Assembly: GCF_011764545.1 (NCBI RefSeq)
Contig: NZ_AP022870.1
Location: 9,182,001-9,246,000, forward strand
Source of the DNA: Phytohabitans flavus
GTDB taxonomy: Bacteria; Actinomycetota; Actinomycetes; Mycobacteriales; Micromonosporaceae
Length of the DNA: 64,000 nt
Reading direction: 5' to 3'
Under the pieces are notes generated by a model that made no database searches, was not told the origin of the DNA, and saw only the letters and a list, made by a program, of their open reading frames with translations. Positions 8,733-18,024 of this stretch are shown here, piece by piece. The position numbers and the translations under genes were made by a program. Every line of letters begins with the position of its first letter. The stretch's first letter is position 1.

Positions 8733-9683
8733 ATGGGTGCACGGATGGTCCATGTCGAAGACGTGCTGGGGCGTGTCTCGCTGTGGGCTGGCCAGCCGGT
8801 CACCCACAGGCCGCTGACGGGCGGCCTTTCGCACCACATATGGCGGGTCGACGTGAGGGGCCGCAGCTACGTACTGCGTGTGCTCGAACCCGCGGTCTCC
8901 GCGGCGGGGCTGGGGGTGCCCCCGCCGCTGGAGATCGAAAATACTCGGCGGGCGGCGGAGTCGGGCGTCGGCGCGCGGGTCTACGAGGTATTGCCCGACC
9001 TACCCGCTCTGGTGCTGGAGTTCTTACCCGGGCGCACGCTGGACTCGGCGTCGGTCCGAGAGGCGACCACGATTCCGCGGATCGCGACCGCCTGCCGGCG
9101 CCTGCACGCCGGGCCCCGCTTCGGCAACGACTTCGACATCATCGGCAAGCTGTACGAGCTGCTGGACGTCTGCCGCTACCACGACCTGCCGTTGCCGGAC
9201 GGCTACCTGGAACGGCTGTCCACAGTGGAGTACGTTCGCACGGCGCTGGGCGTCCTCCCCATGCGTACCGTGCCCTGCCACAACGACCTACTGGCGGAAA
9301 ACCTCATCGACGCCCCCGGAGGCATCCGGATCGTCGACTACCAACTGTCCGGCAACAACGACCCGTCGTTCGAGTTGGGTGACATCGCGGCCGAGGCCGA
9401 CTTCGACCCGGAGCAGGTGGCGGACCTCACCGCCGCCTATTTCGGCGCCGAGACCACGCCCGCCCTGGTCGCCCGGGTACGGCTGAACCTCCTGCTCTCC
9501 AACGTCACCTGGACGTTGTGGTTCACCGTGCATCACGGCCTGCTGCGGGATCCCGGGTCGACCTTCGACTACCGGGCCGAGGCGGCCGACAAGTGGGGCC
9601 AGGCCTGCCGGGACATGGACGCACCGGACCTGGGCCGGCTCATGCGGGCGGCCGCGGGCCGCACCTCCTCCCTCCATCCGTAG
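8733..9683 (+). CDS. Choline/ethanolamine-kinase-like phosphotransferase
   Basis: About 316 residues of the APH/choline kinase superfamily. The Brenner-like catalytic motif is PCHNDLLAENLI (catalytic Asp in HND), followed by IVDYQLSGNNDPSFELGD. That second motif resembles the choline-kinase pattern IDYEYxGxNxxxFDLxN more than aminoglycoside kinases. The N-lobe has LTGGLSHHIWRV and a Lys-less stretch YVLRVLE where the ATP-binding Lys usually sits, so the N-lobe may be divergent. ATG 8733 and ATG 8745 are both possible; 8733 is given. The gene leads the plus-strand island and is followed 17 bases later by the permease, suggesting that the substrate is a choline- or ethanolamine-type amino alcohol. 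Confidence 0.8.
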   Translation: MGARMVHVEDVLGRVSLWAGQPVTHRPLTGGLSHHIWRVDVRGRSYVLRVLEPAVSAAGLGVPPPLEIENTRRAAESGVGARVYEVLPDLPALVLEFLPGRTLDSASVREATTIPRIATACRRLHAGPRFGNDFDIIGKLYELLDVCRYHDLPLPDGYLERLSTVEYVRTALGVLPMRTVPCHNDLLAENLIDAPGGIRIVDYQLSGNNDPSFELGDIAAEADFDPEQVADLTAAYFGAETTPALVARVRLNLLLSNVTWTLWFTVHHGLLRDPGSTFDYRAEAADKWGQACRDMDAPDLGRLMRAAAGRTSSLHP

Positions 9684-9700
9684 ACACAGGGAGACTCCTC

Positions 9701-11278
9701 ATGGCAACCACCGCGCCGGCGACGGCCGAGCACCCTATGGATGACGACGCCCATCGCCTTGCCGAACTCGGTTACAAGCAGGAGCTGCGCCGCAAGTGGA
9801 GCGGCTTCTCGAACTTCGCCATCTCCTTCTCCATCATCTCGATCCTGGCCGGCTGCTTCACGACGTTCGGCCAGGCGTGGAACAACGGCGGCCCGGTCGC
9901 GATCAGCTGGGGCTGGCCGCTCATCTCGCTGTTCATCCTGATCATCGGCTTCAGCATGTCCGAGCTCGTGTCCGCGTTTCCGACCGCGGGCGGCATCTAC
10001 TGGTGGGCGTCGCGGATGGGCAAGCCGGTACACGGCTGGTTCACCGGGTGGCTGAACCTGATCGGGCTCATCGCGGTCACCGCGTCGGTCGACTACGGCT
10101 GCGCGACGTTCCTCAACCTGACCCTCTCGGCGCTCTTCGAAGGCTGGGCCGGCACGCTCAACCAGGCGTTCCTGCTCTTCGTGATCATCCTGACACTGCA
10201 CGGGATCATCAACATCTTCGGGCACCAGATCATCGACCTCCTCCAGAACGTCTCGGTGTGGTGGCACGTGGCCGGCGCGGCGGCGGTCGTACTGATCCTG
10301 ATCTTCGTGCCGGACAACCACCAGAGCATGGAGTTCGTCTTCACCGAAAAGTTCAACAACTCCGGCTTCGCCGGCGGCGACAACAACGGGCTGGCGTTCT
10401 GGTTCTACATCCTGCCGCTGGGTTTCCTGCTCACCCAGTACACGATCACGGGCTTCGACGCTTGCGCGCACGTGTCCGAGGAGACCAAGGGCGCGTCGCT
10501 GGCGGCCGCGAGAGGGCTGTGGCGGTCCATCTTCTACTCCGCTATCGGCGGCTGGATCCTGCTGCTCTCGTTCCTCTTCGCGGCGACCAATGTGGACGCT
10601 GTCAACGAGGCGGGCGGCTTCTCCGGCGCCATCTTCGAGAGCGCACTCACGCCGTTCTTCTTCAAGGCCGTCATCATCATCTCCACCATCGGGCAGTTCT
10701 TCTGCGGCATGAGCTGCGTGACGAGCATGTCCCGGATGACGTACGCGTTCAGCCGCGACCGCGCGGTGCCCGGCTGGACGCTCTGGTCCAAGGTGGACCG
10801 CAACGGCACGCCGGTGAACGCCATCATCGGCGCCACCGTCGCCGGCCTGATCCTTACCCTCCCAGCGCTGTACAAGAGCTCGGCCGGCATCCCGGTCGCG
10901 TTCTACGCGGTCGTGTCGGTCGCGGTGATCGGCCTGTACCTGGCGTTCCTCATCCCGATCGCGCTGCGGCTGCGGATGGGCGACCGCTTCGTGCCCGGCC
11001 CGTGGACGCTCGGCAGCAAGTACAAGGTGCTCGGCTGGATCTCGGTCATCGAGATCGCGGTGATCTGCGTGTACTTCATCATGCCGATCGTTCCCGCGGG
11101 CGTGCCCGGCAACGACGAGTTCAGCTGGTCCGCGGTGAACTACGCGCCGATCGCGGTCGGCGGCGTACTGCTCCTCGTGGCGGTCTGGTGGTACGCCTCG
11201 GCCCGCAAATGGTTCACCGGCCCGCGCCGTACGATCGACGAGGCCGACGGCCCTGAAGTGGAGCAGCCGGTCGCCTAG
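9701..11278 (+). CDS. APC-superfamily amino acid/amine permease
   Basis: A 525-residue transporter with about 12 membrane segments. It carries the amino acid/choline permease signature at its start (LGYKQELRRKWSGFSNFAIS) and a first span continuing SIISILAGCFTTFG. The sequence style (GGIYWWASRMGKPVHGWFTGWLN, FDACAHVSEETKGA) matches the BAT1/GABA permease branch, which takes up GABA, choline or polyamines. ATG 9701 follows a GGGAG ribosome site; upstream in-frame sequence overlaps the previous gene and is not used. It lies between the kinase-like gene and the regulator, and is the likely uptake step for the amine degraded by the island. Confidence 0.9.
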   Translation: MATTAPATAEHPMDDDAHRLAELGYKQELRRKWSGFSNFAISFSIISILAGCFTTFGQAWNNGGPVAISWGWPLISLFILIIGFSMSELVSAFPTAGGIYWWASRMGKPVHGWFTGWLNLIGLIAVTASVDYGCATFLNLTLSALFEGWAGTLNQAFLLFVIILTLHGIINIFGHQIIDLLQNVSVWWHVAGAAAVVLILIFVPDNHQSMEFVFTEKFNNSGFAGGDNNGLAFWFYILPLGFLLTQYTITGFDACAHVSEETKGASLAAARGLWRSIFYSAIGGWILLLSFLFAATNVDAVNEAGGFSGAIFESALTPFFFKAVIIISTIGQFFCGMSCVTSMSRMTYAFSRDRAVPGWTLWSKVDRNGTPVNAIIGATVAGLILTLPALYKSSAGIPVAFYAVVSVAVIGLYLAFLIPIALRLRMGDRFVPGPWTLGSKYKVLGWISVIEIAVICVYFIMPIVPAGVPGNDEFSWSAVNYAPIAVGGVLLLVAVWWYASARKWFTGPRRTIDEADGPEVEQPVA

Positions 11279-11294
11279 TGCCGGGAGAGAACGC

Positions 11295-12140
11295 ATGTCG
11301 AGCGACGCGGTCGCCGCGAAGCAGGGGCGCGAGTCGCCCGGCGCGGCGATGCCCCTGTGGCGACCCGTGCGCGGCGGCAACGCGTTCGAGATCACGGTGT
11401 CCCGGCTGGCCCAGGCGATCAAGCTCGGGCTGGTGGCCGAGGGAGAGCGGCTGCCGGCCGAGCGCGAGCTCGCCGAAAAGCTCCAGGTCAGCCGGGTCAC
11501 CCTGCGCGAGGCGATCCGCGCGCTCCGGGAGGCGGGCTACCTGGAGTCCCGCCGGGGGCGCACCGGAGGGACGTTCGTGGTGTCGCGGGCCGGGACTCCA
11601 CCGGTCGTCGGCCGCGTGCGGTCGGCGGCCGGGCGGGCCCGGCCCGGGCGCAAGGCGGTCGTGCCGGCGGCGTCCGTCACGCCGCTGGCCCGGCGCGGCA
11701 CCGCGGCCGACCTGGCCCGGGAGATGGGTGACACGCTCCACGACGCGCTCGACTTCCGGCGGGTGGTGGAGCCGGGCGCGGCCGGCCTGTCCGCCAGCCG
11801 GGCACTCGCCGCGGCCGACCGCCAGCACCTGGTGGCCTGCCTCACCGCGTCCCGCGACCGCGACCCGGCCACGCGGCGGGTGGCCGACTCGCGGCTGCAC
11901 CTGGCGATCGCGGGGGCGAGCGGCAGCCCGTCCCTGGCTGCCGCGGTCGCCGACGTGCAGCTCACGCTCGACCGGCTGCTGGCCGCGATCCCGGTCATCA
12001 AGCGCAACCTGGACCATTCCGACGACCAGCACACCCGGGTCGTCGACGCGATCCTCGCCGGCGACCCGGCCGGCGCGCGCTCGCTGATGGAGGAGCACTG
12101 CGACGGTACGGCGGAGCTTTTGCTGGGGCTGCTGACCTGA
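11295..12140 (+). CDS. GntR/FadR-family transcriptional regulator
   Basis: A 281-residue DNA-binding regulator. The winged helix is at about 33-100 (LPAERELAEKLQVSRVTLREAIRALREAGYLESRRG, quoted as a region rather than a single site). It is followed by an Arg/Ala linker longer than usual (about 100-135) and an all-helical FCD ligand domain (about 140-275) with the metal-binding type pattern DFRRVVEPGAA, SRLHLAIA and DDQHTRVVDAI. It starts 16 bases after the permease stop. Its probable target is the TTGGTCAGACCAA palindrome at 8646, giving control of the divergent genes. Whether it represses or activates cannot be read from sequence. Confidence 0.92.
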   Translation: MSSDAVAAKQGRESPGAAMPLWRPVRGGNAFEITVSRLAQAIKLGLVAEGERLPAERELAEKLQVSRVTLREAIRALREAGYLESRRGRTGGTFVVSRAGTPPVVGRVRSAAGRARPGRKAVVPAASVTPLARRGTAADLAREMGDTLHDALDFRRVVEPGAAGLSASRALAAADRQHLVACLTASRDRDPATRRVADSRLHLAIAGASGSPSLAAAVADVQLTLDRLLAAIPVIKRNLDHSDDQHTRVVDAILAGDPAGARSLMEEHCDGTAELLLGLLT

Positions 12141-12199
12141 TATGCCTATAGCTTGGAAATATTTGGTATAGCTACGAACCTTTTCCCGGAGGCGCTCTC
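12141..12199 (+). promoter_or_regulatory. AT-rich leader with possible promoter before the ligase gene
   Basis: The 59 bases are unusually AT-rich for this genome and contain a repeated TATAGCT (near 12146 and 12166) and the palindrome AAATATTT. A strong GGAGG at about 12187-12191 precedes ATG 12200. This suggests a separate promoter for the ligase operon. I cannot assign boxes with confidence. Confidence 0.4.
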
Positions 12200-13600
12200 A
12201 TGACTGCACCCAGGCCGGCACTCTCGCTGGAAGAGCTGCGCGTGGCGGTCGACGCGGGGCAGATCGACACCGTGGTGCTGGCCCTCACCGACATGCAGGG
12301 GCGGTTGCAGGGCAAGCGTTTCCACGCCCGCCACTTCCTGGACGAGGTGGTCGCGCACGGCAGCGAGGGGTGCAACTACCTGCTCGCCGTCGACGTCGAC
12401 ATGAACACAGTGGACGGATACGAGATGTCGTCGTGGGATCGCGGCTACGGCGATTTCGCGATGGCGCCAGACCTTTCCACGCTCCGCCGGGTCCCGTGGC
12501 AGCCGGGCACCGCGATGCTGCTGGCCGACCTGCGGTGGCTGGACGGCTCCGGTGACGTGCTCGCCTCACCCCGGCAGATCCTGCGCCGCCAGCTCGACCG
12601 GCTTGCCGAGCACGGGCTTACCGCGTACGCCGGCACCGAGCTCGAGTTCGTGCTCTACCGCGACTCGTACGAGGACGCGTGGCGGCGCGGCTACCGCGAC
12701 CTCAACCCGGCAAACCTCTACAACATCGACTACTCACTGCTCGGCACGGCTCGGGTCGAGCCGCTGCTGCGCCGGATCCGCAACGAGATGGCCGGCGCGG
12801 GCCTGGTGCCGGAGAGCGCCAAGGGCGAGTGCAACCTGGGGCAGCACGAGATCGCGTTCCGGTACGCGGACGCGCTCACCTGCGCGGACAACCACGTGAT
12901 CTACAAGAACGGGGCGAAGGAGATCGCGGCTCAGGAGGGCATGTCGATCACCTTCATGGCCAAGCCCAACCAGCGCGAGGGTAACTCCTGCCATATCCAC
13001 TTCTCGCTGCGTACACCGGCCGGCGGCGCGGCGATGGTCGGCGACGGATCAGGCCCAGCGGCCGGGAGCGGCGGAAAGGCGAACCTCTCTGAGACCGGGC
13101 AGCGGGCGATCGCCGGGCTGCTCGCCACGATGCGCGAGCTGAGCCTCTTCTACGCCCCCAACATCAACTCGTACAAGCGCTACCAGCCCGGCTCGTTCGC
13201 CCCGACGGCCGTGCGCTGGGGCACCGACAACCGCACCTGTGCGCTGCGCCTGGTCGGGCACGGCGGCCACTCGCTACGGGTGGAAAACCGGGTGCCGGGT
13301 GCGGACGTCAACCCGTACCTGGCGATCGCCGCGCTCGTGGCCGGGGCGCTGCACGGCATCGAAAACGAGCTCGCTCTCGAGGAGGCGTACGGCGGCAACG
13401 CGTACGAGGACGAGAGCGCGCTCCGGGTGCCCGCGTCACTGCGCGACGCGGTGGGTCTGTGGGAGACTTCCGCGGTCGCGCGCGCGGCGTTCGGGGATGA
13501 CGTGATCGCCCACTACGCCAACAACGCGCGGGTCGAACTCGCCGCCTTCGACGCCGCGGTCACGGACTGGGAGCTGTACCGGGGGTTCGAACGGCTGTGA
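12200..13600 (+). CDS. Glutamine-synthetase-like gamma-glutamyl-amine ligase (GlnA4/PuuA type)
   Basis: A 466-residue glutamine synthetase-fold protein. The beta-grasp domain (LALTDMQGRLQGKR) is at about 25-110; the catalytic domain has TELEFVLY, GECNLGQHEIAFRY, NSCHIHFSL and the ATP/glutamate loop VRWGTDNRTCALRLV. The insert LNPANLYNIDYSLLG and KNGAKEIAAQEGMSITFMAK is typical of the Streptomyces GlnA4/GlnA3 and E. coli PuuA branch, which ligates glutamate to ethanolamine or polyamines rather than ammonia. Adjacent aldehyde dehydrogenase, SDR and PuuD-like hydrolases support a gamma-glutamylation pathway, most likely with an amino alcohol substrate. Its stop overlaps the next start (GTGA), so the two are translationally coupled. 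Confidence 0.88.
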   Translation: MTAPRPALSLEELRVAVDAGQIDTVVLALTDMQGRLQGKRFHARHFLDEVVAHGSEGCNYLLAVDVDMNTVDGYEMSSWDRGYGDFAMAPDLSTLRRVPWQPGTAMLLADLRWLDGSGDVLASPRQILRRQLDRLAEHGLTAYAGTELEFVLYRDSYEDAWRRGYRDLNPANLYNIDYSLLGTARVEPLLRRIRNEMAGAGLVPESAKGECNLGQHEIAFRYADALTCADNHVIYKNGAKEIAAQEGMSITFMAKPNQREGNSCHIHFSLRTPAGGAAMVGDGSGPAAGSGGKANLSETGQRAIAGLLATMRELSLFYAPNINSYKRYQPGSFAPTAVRWGTDNRTCALRLVGHGGHSLRVENRVPGADVNPYLAIAALVAGALHGIENELALEEAYGGNAYEDESALRVPASLRDAVGLWETSAVARAAFGDDVIAHYANNARVELAAFDAAVTDWELYRGFERL

Positions 13601-14950
13601 CGACGACGGATGTGCTCAACCCGGCGACCGGGCAGGTCATGGCGACGGTCCCGTCGGCATCGACCGAGGAGACCGACGCCGCCATCGAGCGCTCGAGGGG
13701 GGCGTTCGATTCCTGGCGCCAGGTCTCACCCGGCGACCGGGCCCGGCTGCTCCGGCGGTTCGCGGCCGTGGTCGACGGGCACCTTTCGGAGCTGGCCGAT
13801 CTTGAGGTGCGCAACTCCGGGCACACCATCGGCAATGCCCGCTGGGAGGTGGGCAACGTCCGCGACGTGCTCGACTACTACGCGGGCGCCCCGGAGCGGC
13901 TGACCGGACACCAGATCCCGGTGGCGGGCGGGCTCGACGTGACGTTCCACGAGCCGCTCGGCGTCGTCGGCGTGATCGTCCCGTGGAACTTCCCGATGCC
14001 GATCGCCGGCTGGGGCTTCGCGCCGGCCCTGGCCGCGGGCAACACGGTGGTGCTCAAGCCGGCCGAGCTGACCCCGCTCACCGCCCTGCGCCTCGGCGAG
14101 CTGGCGCTGGAGGCGGGCCTGCCGGAGGGCGTCCTCACGGTCGTACCCGGGAAGGGGTCGGTCGTGGGCGAGCGGTTCGTGACCCATCCCGCGGTGCGCA
14201 AGGTGTGCTTCACCGGGTCCACCGAGGTGGGCAAGCGGATCATGGCGGGCTGCGCGGAGCAGGTGAAGCGGGTGACGCTGGAGTTGGGCGGCAAGAGCGC
14301 CAACCTCGTCTTCGCGGACGCCGACCTGGCGGCGGCCGCGGCCGCCGCGCCGGCCGCGGTCTTCGACAACGCCGGCCAAGACTGCTGCGCGCGGTCCCGG
14401 ATCCTGGTGCAGCGATCGGTGTACGACGAGTTCCTGGCGCTGCTGGAGCCGGCGGTGCGGGCCTTCCGGGTGGAGGACCCGGCGCTTCCGACCGCGCAGA
14501 TGGGCCCGCTCATCTCGGCCGGTCAGCGGGCCACCGTCTCCTCCTATGTGGACGGGGCGAAGGTGGCGTTCACCGGCTCCGCCCCGCCGGGAGGGTTTCT
14601 GGTACGCGCCGACGGTGCTGCTCGCCGACTCGCCGGCTGAGCGGCACTGGCGGGAGGAGATCTTCGGGCCGGTCGTGTCGGTGCTGCCCTTCGACGACGA
14701 GGCGGACGCGATCCGCCTCGCCAACGACACCGAGTACGGGCTCTCCGGCTCGATCTGGACCCGTGACGTGGGACGGGCCATCCGGGTGGCGCGCGGTGTG
14801 GAGTCGGGCAACCTGAGCGTCAACTCCAACTCGTCGGTGCGCTACTGGACCCCGTTCGGCGGGATGAAGCAGTCCGGCCTCGGCCGTGAGCTGGGCCCTG
14901 ATGCCTTGCATGCCTTCACTGACGTGAAAAATGTGTTTATTGCGGCATAA
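13597..14950 (+). CDS. NAD(P)-dependent aldehyde dehydrogenase, frame break near 14590
   Basis: The first frame gives residues 1 to about 331 with VPWNFPMP, the cofactor loop FTGSTEVGKR, ELGGKSANLV and the catalytic Cys in GQDCCARSR. At ccgccgggaggg (14583-14594) the frame runs out into a premature stop. The frame one base earlier continues with EGFWYAPTVL, EEIFGPVVSVLPF and FGGMKQSGLGRELG to 14950. One extra base restores an intact enzyme of about 451 residues, so a sequencing deletion is more likely than inactivation. In the GlnA4/Puu pathways an aldehyde dehydrogenase oxidises the gamma-glutamyl aldehyde to the acid; that role fits the neighbours. Confidence 0.88.
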
Positions 14951-14958
14951 GGAGTGAC

Positions 14959-15723
14959 ATGGAGCGTCTTGCCGGTCGCGTCGCGGTCGTTACCGGGGCG
15001 GGGAGCGGGATCGGTCTGGCCACCGCCCGGCGACTGCGCGCCGAGGGTGCGTCGGTGGTCTGCGTCGACGTGGACGAAGACTCCGGCAAGGCGGCCGCGG
15101 CCGAGGTGGCGGGGGAGTTCGTCGCCTGCGACGTGACCGACGAGGCGGCCGTGCGGGACCTCTTCGACGGGGTGGCGGCCCGGCACGGTCGGGTGGACGT
15201 CGCGTTCAACAACGCCGGCATCTCGCCGCCCGACGACGACTCGATCCTGGTCACCGGGCTGGAGGCCTGGGAGCGGGTGCTCAGGGTCAACACCACGAGC
15301 GTGTACCTGTGCTGCAAGTACGCGATCCCGCACATGCAGCGGCAGGGCAAGGGCTCGATCATCAACACCGCCTCGTTCGTCGCGCTGATGGGGGCGGCGA
15401 CAAGCCAGATCGCGTACACGGCGAGCAAGGGCGGGGTACTCGCGCTCAGCCGCGAGCTCGGCGTGCAGTTCGCCCGCGAGGGTATCCGCGTCAACGCGCT
15501 CTGCCCCGGGCCGGTGGCGACGCCGATGCTCATGGAACTCTTCGCCAAGGACCCGGAGCGGGCCGCCCGGCGCCTCGTACACGTGCCGATGGGCCGCTTC
15601 GCCCAGCCGGAGGAGATCGCCGCCGCGGTCGCGTTCCTGGCCAGCGACGACGCGTCGTTCGTCACGGCGTCCCAGTTCGTGGTCGACGGCGGGATCACCG
15701 GCGCCTACGTGACGCCCCTTTAG
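14959..15723 (+). CDS. Short-chain dehydrogenase/reductase
   Basis: A 254-residue classical SDR. The N-terminal TGAGSGIG binds NAD(P), Asp after VVCVDVD suggests NAD preference, NNAG is at about 86-89, and the catalytic Ser-Tyr-Lys are in NTASFVAL and YTASKGG. The C-terminal VDGGITGAY is typical of 3-oxoacyl reductase-like SDRs. It starts eight bases after the aldehyde dehydrogenase stop with AAGGAG at a good distance. In this island it could oxidise the gamma-glutamylated alcohol to its aldehyde ahead of the dehydrogenase, an inference from position. Confidence 0.9.
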   Translation: MERLAGRVAVVTGAGSGIGLATARRLRAEGASVVCVDVDEDSGKAAAAEVAGEFVACDVTDEAAVRDLFDGVAARHGRVDVAFNNAGISPPDDDSILVTGLEAWERVLRVNTTSVYLCCKYAIPHMQRQGKGSIINTASFVALMGAATSQIAYTASKGGVLALSRELGVQFAREGIRVNALCPGPVATPMLMELFAKDPERAARRLVHVPMGRFAQPEEIAAAVAFLASDDASFVTASQFVVDGGITGAYVTPL

Positions 15724-15737
15724 GTCGGGATATCTCA

Positions 15738-16407
15738 ATGCGGCCGATCATCGGAATCACCTCGTACGTAGAGCCCGCCACCTGGGGCGTGTGGCGCGAC
15801 TTGCCGGCGACTGTCCTTCCGTACTCTTACGTGCGCGCGGTCGAGGCGGCCGGCGGTCGGGCGATCGTGATCCCGCCCGACCCGGAGAGCGCCGAGATCC
15901 TCCGCGTGCTCGACGGGCTCGTGCTCGCCGGCGGCGCGGACATCGAGCCGTCCCGGTACGGCGCGGCACCCCACCCCCGTACCGACAGCCGGCCACAGCG
16001 GGACGCGGGGGAGTTCGCGCTGGTCGGCGCCGACTTGCCGATCCTCGGTGTGTGCCGGGGCATGCAGCTGCTCGCGGTGGCGTACGGCGGGCGGCTGCAC
16101 CAGCACCTGCCCGACGTGGTGGGGCACGAAAAGCACTGCCCGGTGCCCGGTGAGTTCGGCTCGCACGGCGCCCGTTTCGCCCCTGGCAGCCTTGTCCAGC
16201 GAATCATGGGCGGCGACGGTGAGGTCAACTCGTACCACCACCAGGGGTCGCCGACGCGGGACGGCTCACCGTCAGCGCCTGGGCGGACGACGGCGGTATC
16301 GAGGCGGTCGAGGACCCAGCGCGCCCCTTCGTGCTCGGTGTCCAGTGGCACCCGGAAGTGGAGGGGACGTCCGGCCGTTCAAGGCCCTGGTGGACGCCTC
16401 ACGGTAG
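15738..16407 (+). CDS. PuuD-like gamma-glutamyl hydrolase 1, two frame breaks
   Basis: A class I glutamine amidotransferase-fold hydrolase. Frame one gives RPIIGITSYV, LVLAGGADIEP and the nucleophile Cys in GVCRGMQLLAVAYGG, then NSYHHQG. After the G run at 16244-16247 the frame one base earlier reads on with ARPFVLGVQWHPEVEG, giving the catalytic His and Glu. After the G run at 16363-16366 a third frame supplies the end, DVRPFKALVDASR. Two added bases rebuild a normal enzyme of about 223 residues. PuuD enzymes cleave gamma-glutamyl-GABA; the relative here may release glutamate and a short amino acid such as glycine. Two successive deletions could also mean real decay of a redundant copy. Confidence 0.82.
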
Positions 16408-16418
16408 GGTTGGGCCAC

Positions 16419-17132
16419 ATGAGGCGTCCGCTCATTGGTCTCACCACATATGCGGAGAACGCACGGTTCGGGGCCAATGACACATTTTCCGCCATCCTTC
16501 CCCTGCGGTACGTGCACGCGGTCCACGAGAGCGGCGGCCGCGCGGTCCTGATCACGCCGGACGCGCCCGACGCCGACGTGCTGGACGACATCGACGGGAT
16601 CATGTTCACCGGCGGCTCGGACGTCGACCCGACCCTCTACGGCGAGCCGCCCCACCCCACGACCAATGTCAACCCGCAGCGGGACGCGGCCGAGCTGCTC
16701 CTGCTCCGCGCGGCGGTCGCCCGCGACCTGCCCGTGTTCGGCATCTGCCGGGGCATGCAGCTGATGGCCGTCGGGTACGGCGGGAGCCTGCACCAGCACC
16801 TGCCGGACGTGCTCGGCCACGAGGGGCACCGGCCGACCAGCGGCCCCAAGTTCAGCCAGCGGCACCCCGTGCGGCTGCTGCCGCACTCCCGGGCGCACGC
16901 CATCCTCGGCGACGAGGCGACTGTCAACTCGTACCACCACCAGGGGGTGCGCGACCCGGGCGGGCTGACGCCGGTCGGCTGGTGCCCGGACGACGGCCTC
17001 ATCGAGGTGGTGGAGGACCCGAGCCGCACGTTCGTGCTCGGCGTGCAGTGGCATCCCGAGGTCAGCGACGACTTCCGGGTCTTCGAAGCCTTCGTGGAGG
17101 CGGCCAACGCCCGCAAGATGGCATTGCGGTAA
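16419..17132 (+). CDS. PuuD-like gamma-glutamyl hydrolase 2
   Basis: An intact 237-residue paralogue of the preceding gene, starting 11 bases after it. It has RPLIGLTTYAENARFG, GIMFTGGSDVDPTLYG, the nucleophile Cys in GICRGMQLMAVGYGG, NSYHHQGV, and the catalytic His-Glu in GVQWHPEV. The two copies share length and motif order, implying tandem duplication followed by divergence. It probably performs, or duplicates, the last hydrolytic step of the gamma-glutamyl pathway. It is the final gene of the island; map starts 31 bases later. Confidence 0.9.
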   Translation: MRRPLIGLTTYAENARFGANDTFSAILPLRYVHAVHESGGRAVLITPDAPDADVLDDIDGIMFTGGSDVDPTLYGEPPHPTTNVNPQRDAAELLLLRAAVARDLPVFGICRGMQLMAVGYGGSLHQHLPDVLGHEGHRPTSGPKFSQRHPVRLLPHSRAHAILGDEATVNSYHHQGVRDPGGLTPVGWCPDDGLIEVVEDPSRTFVLGVQWHPEVSDDFRVFEAFVEAANARKMALR

Positions 17133-17163
17133 GGCGGCGGCCCCCGGCGCTAGGGTGGATGCC

Positions 17164-18024
17164 ATGACCGCCGTACGTGCCCATTTGGCGCCGGGCCAGA
17201 TTTCGCCTTGGCGCCAGGTGCCCGCCTCCATCCCGCGCCCTGAGTATGTGGGCAAGAAGCGGCCCAAGGAGTGGCGCGGCTCGCACGTGCAGACACCCGA
17301 GACGATCGAGAAGATGCGGATCGCCGGCCGGCTCGCGGCCCAGGCGACCCAGCTCGCCGGCGAGCACTGCAAGCCGGGTGTCACCACGGACGAGATCGAC
17401 AAGGTCGTGCACGAGTTCCTCTGCGACCACGGCGCCTACCCGTCGACGCTTGGCTACAAGGGCTTTCCGAAGTCCTGCTGCACCAGCCTCAACGAGGTGA
17501 TCTGCCACGGCATCCCGGACACCACGGTGCTGGAAGACGGCGACATCATCAACGTCGACGTGACCGCGTTCATCGGCGGGGTGCACGGCGACACCGACGC
17601 GACATTCGGAGTCGGCGACGTCTCGGAGGAGGCGCGGCTGCTCATCGAGCGCACGCACGAGGCGATGATGCGGGGCATCCGGGCGGTCGCGCCGGGTCGC
17701 CCGCTCAACGCGGTGGGCCGAGTCATCGAGGCGTACGCGCGCCGCTTCGGGTACGGGGTGGTGCGCGACTTCACCGGGCACGGCATCGGCGAGTCGTTCC
17801 ACAGTGGCCTGTACGTGCCGCACTACGACAACCCGCAGCTCGACGTCGTCATGGAGCCGGGCATGACGTTCACGATCGAGCCGATGATCACGCTGGGCAC
17901 CCACGAGTACACGATGTGGCGGGACGGCTGGACGGTCGTGACCAAGGACCTCAAGTGGACCGCCCAGTTCGAGCACACGATCGTGGTGACCGACGACGGG
18001 CACGAGATCCTGACCCTCCCGTGA
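17164..18024 (+). CDS. map: Methionine aminopeptidase, type I
   Basis: A 286-residue metalloprotease that removes the initiator Met from nascent proteins. It has an N-terminal extension of about 45 residues (including IPRPEYVGKKRPKEWRG), as in actinobacterial MAP1 forms, and the pita-bread domain after it. Metal ligands are seen in NVDVTAFIGGVHGDTDATF (two Asp), TGHGIGESFH (His), FTIEPMIT (Glu) and QFEHTIVV (Glu). The extension and the CNEV-type loop SCCTSLNEVICHGIPD are normal. ATG 17164 is preferred over GTG 17155. The stop overlaps the next start as GTGA, coupling it to the VIT1-like gene. Confidence 0.95.
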   Translation: MTAVRAHLAPGQISPWRQVPASIPRPEYVGKKRPKEWRGSHVQTPETIEKMRIAGRLAAQATQLAGEHCKPGVTTDEIDKVVHEFLCDHGAYPSTLGYKGFPKSCCTSLNEVICHGIPDTTVLEDGDIINVDVTAFIGGVHGDTDATFGVGDVSEEARLLIERTHEAMMRGIRAVAPGRPLNAVGRVIEAYARRFGYGVVRDFTGHGIGESFHSGLYVPHYDNPQLDVVMEPGMTFTIEPMITLGTHEYTMWRDGWTVVTKDLKWTAQFEHTIVVTDDGHEILTLP

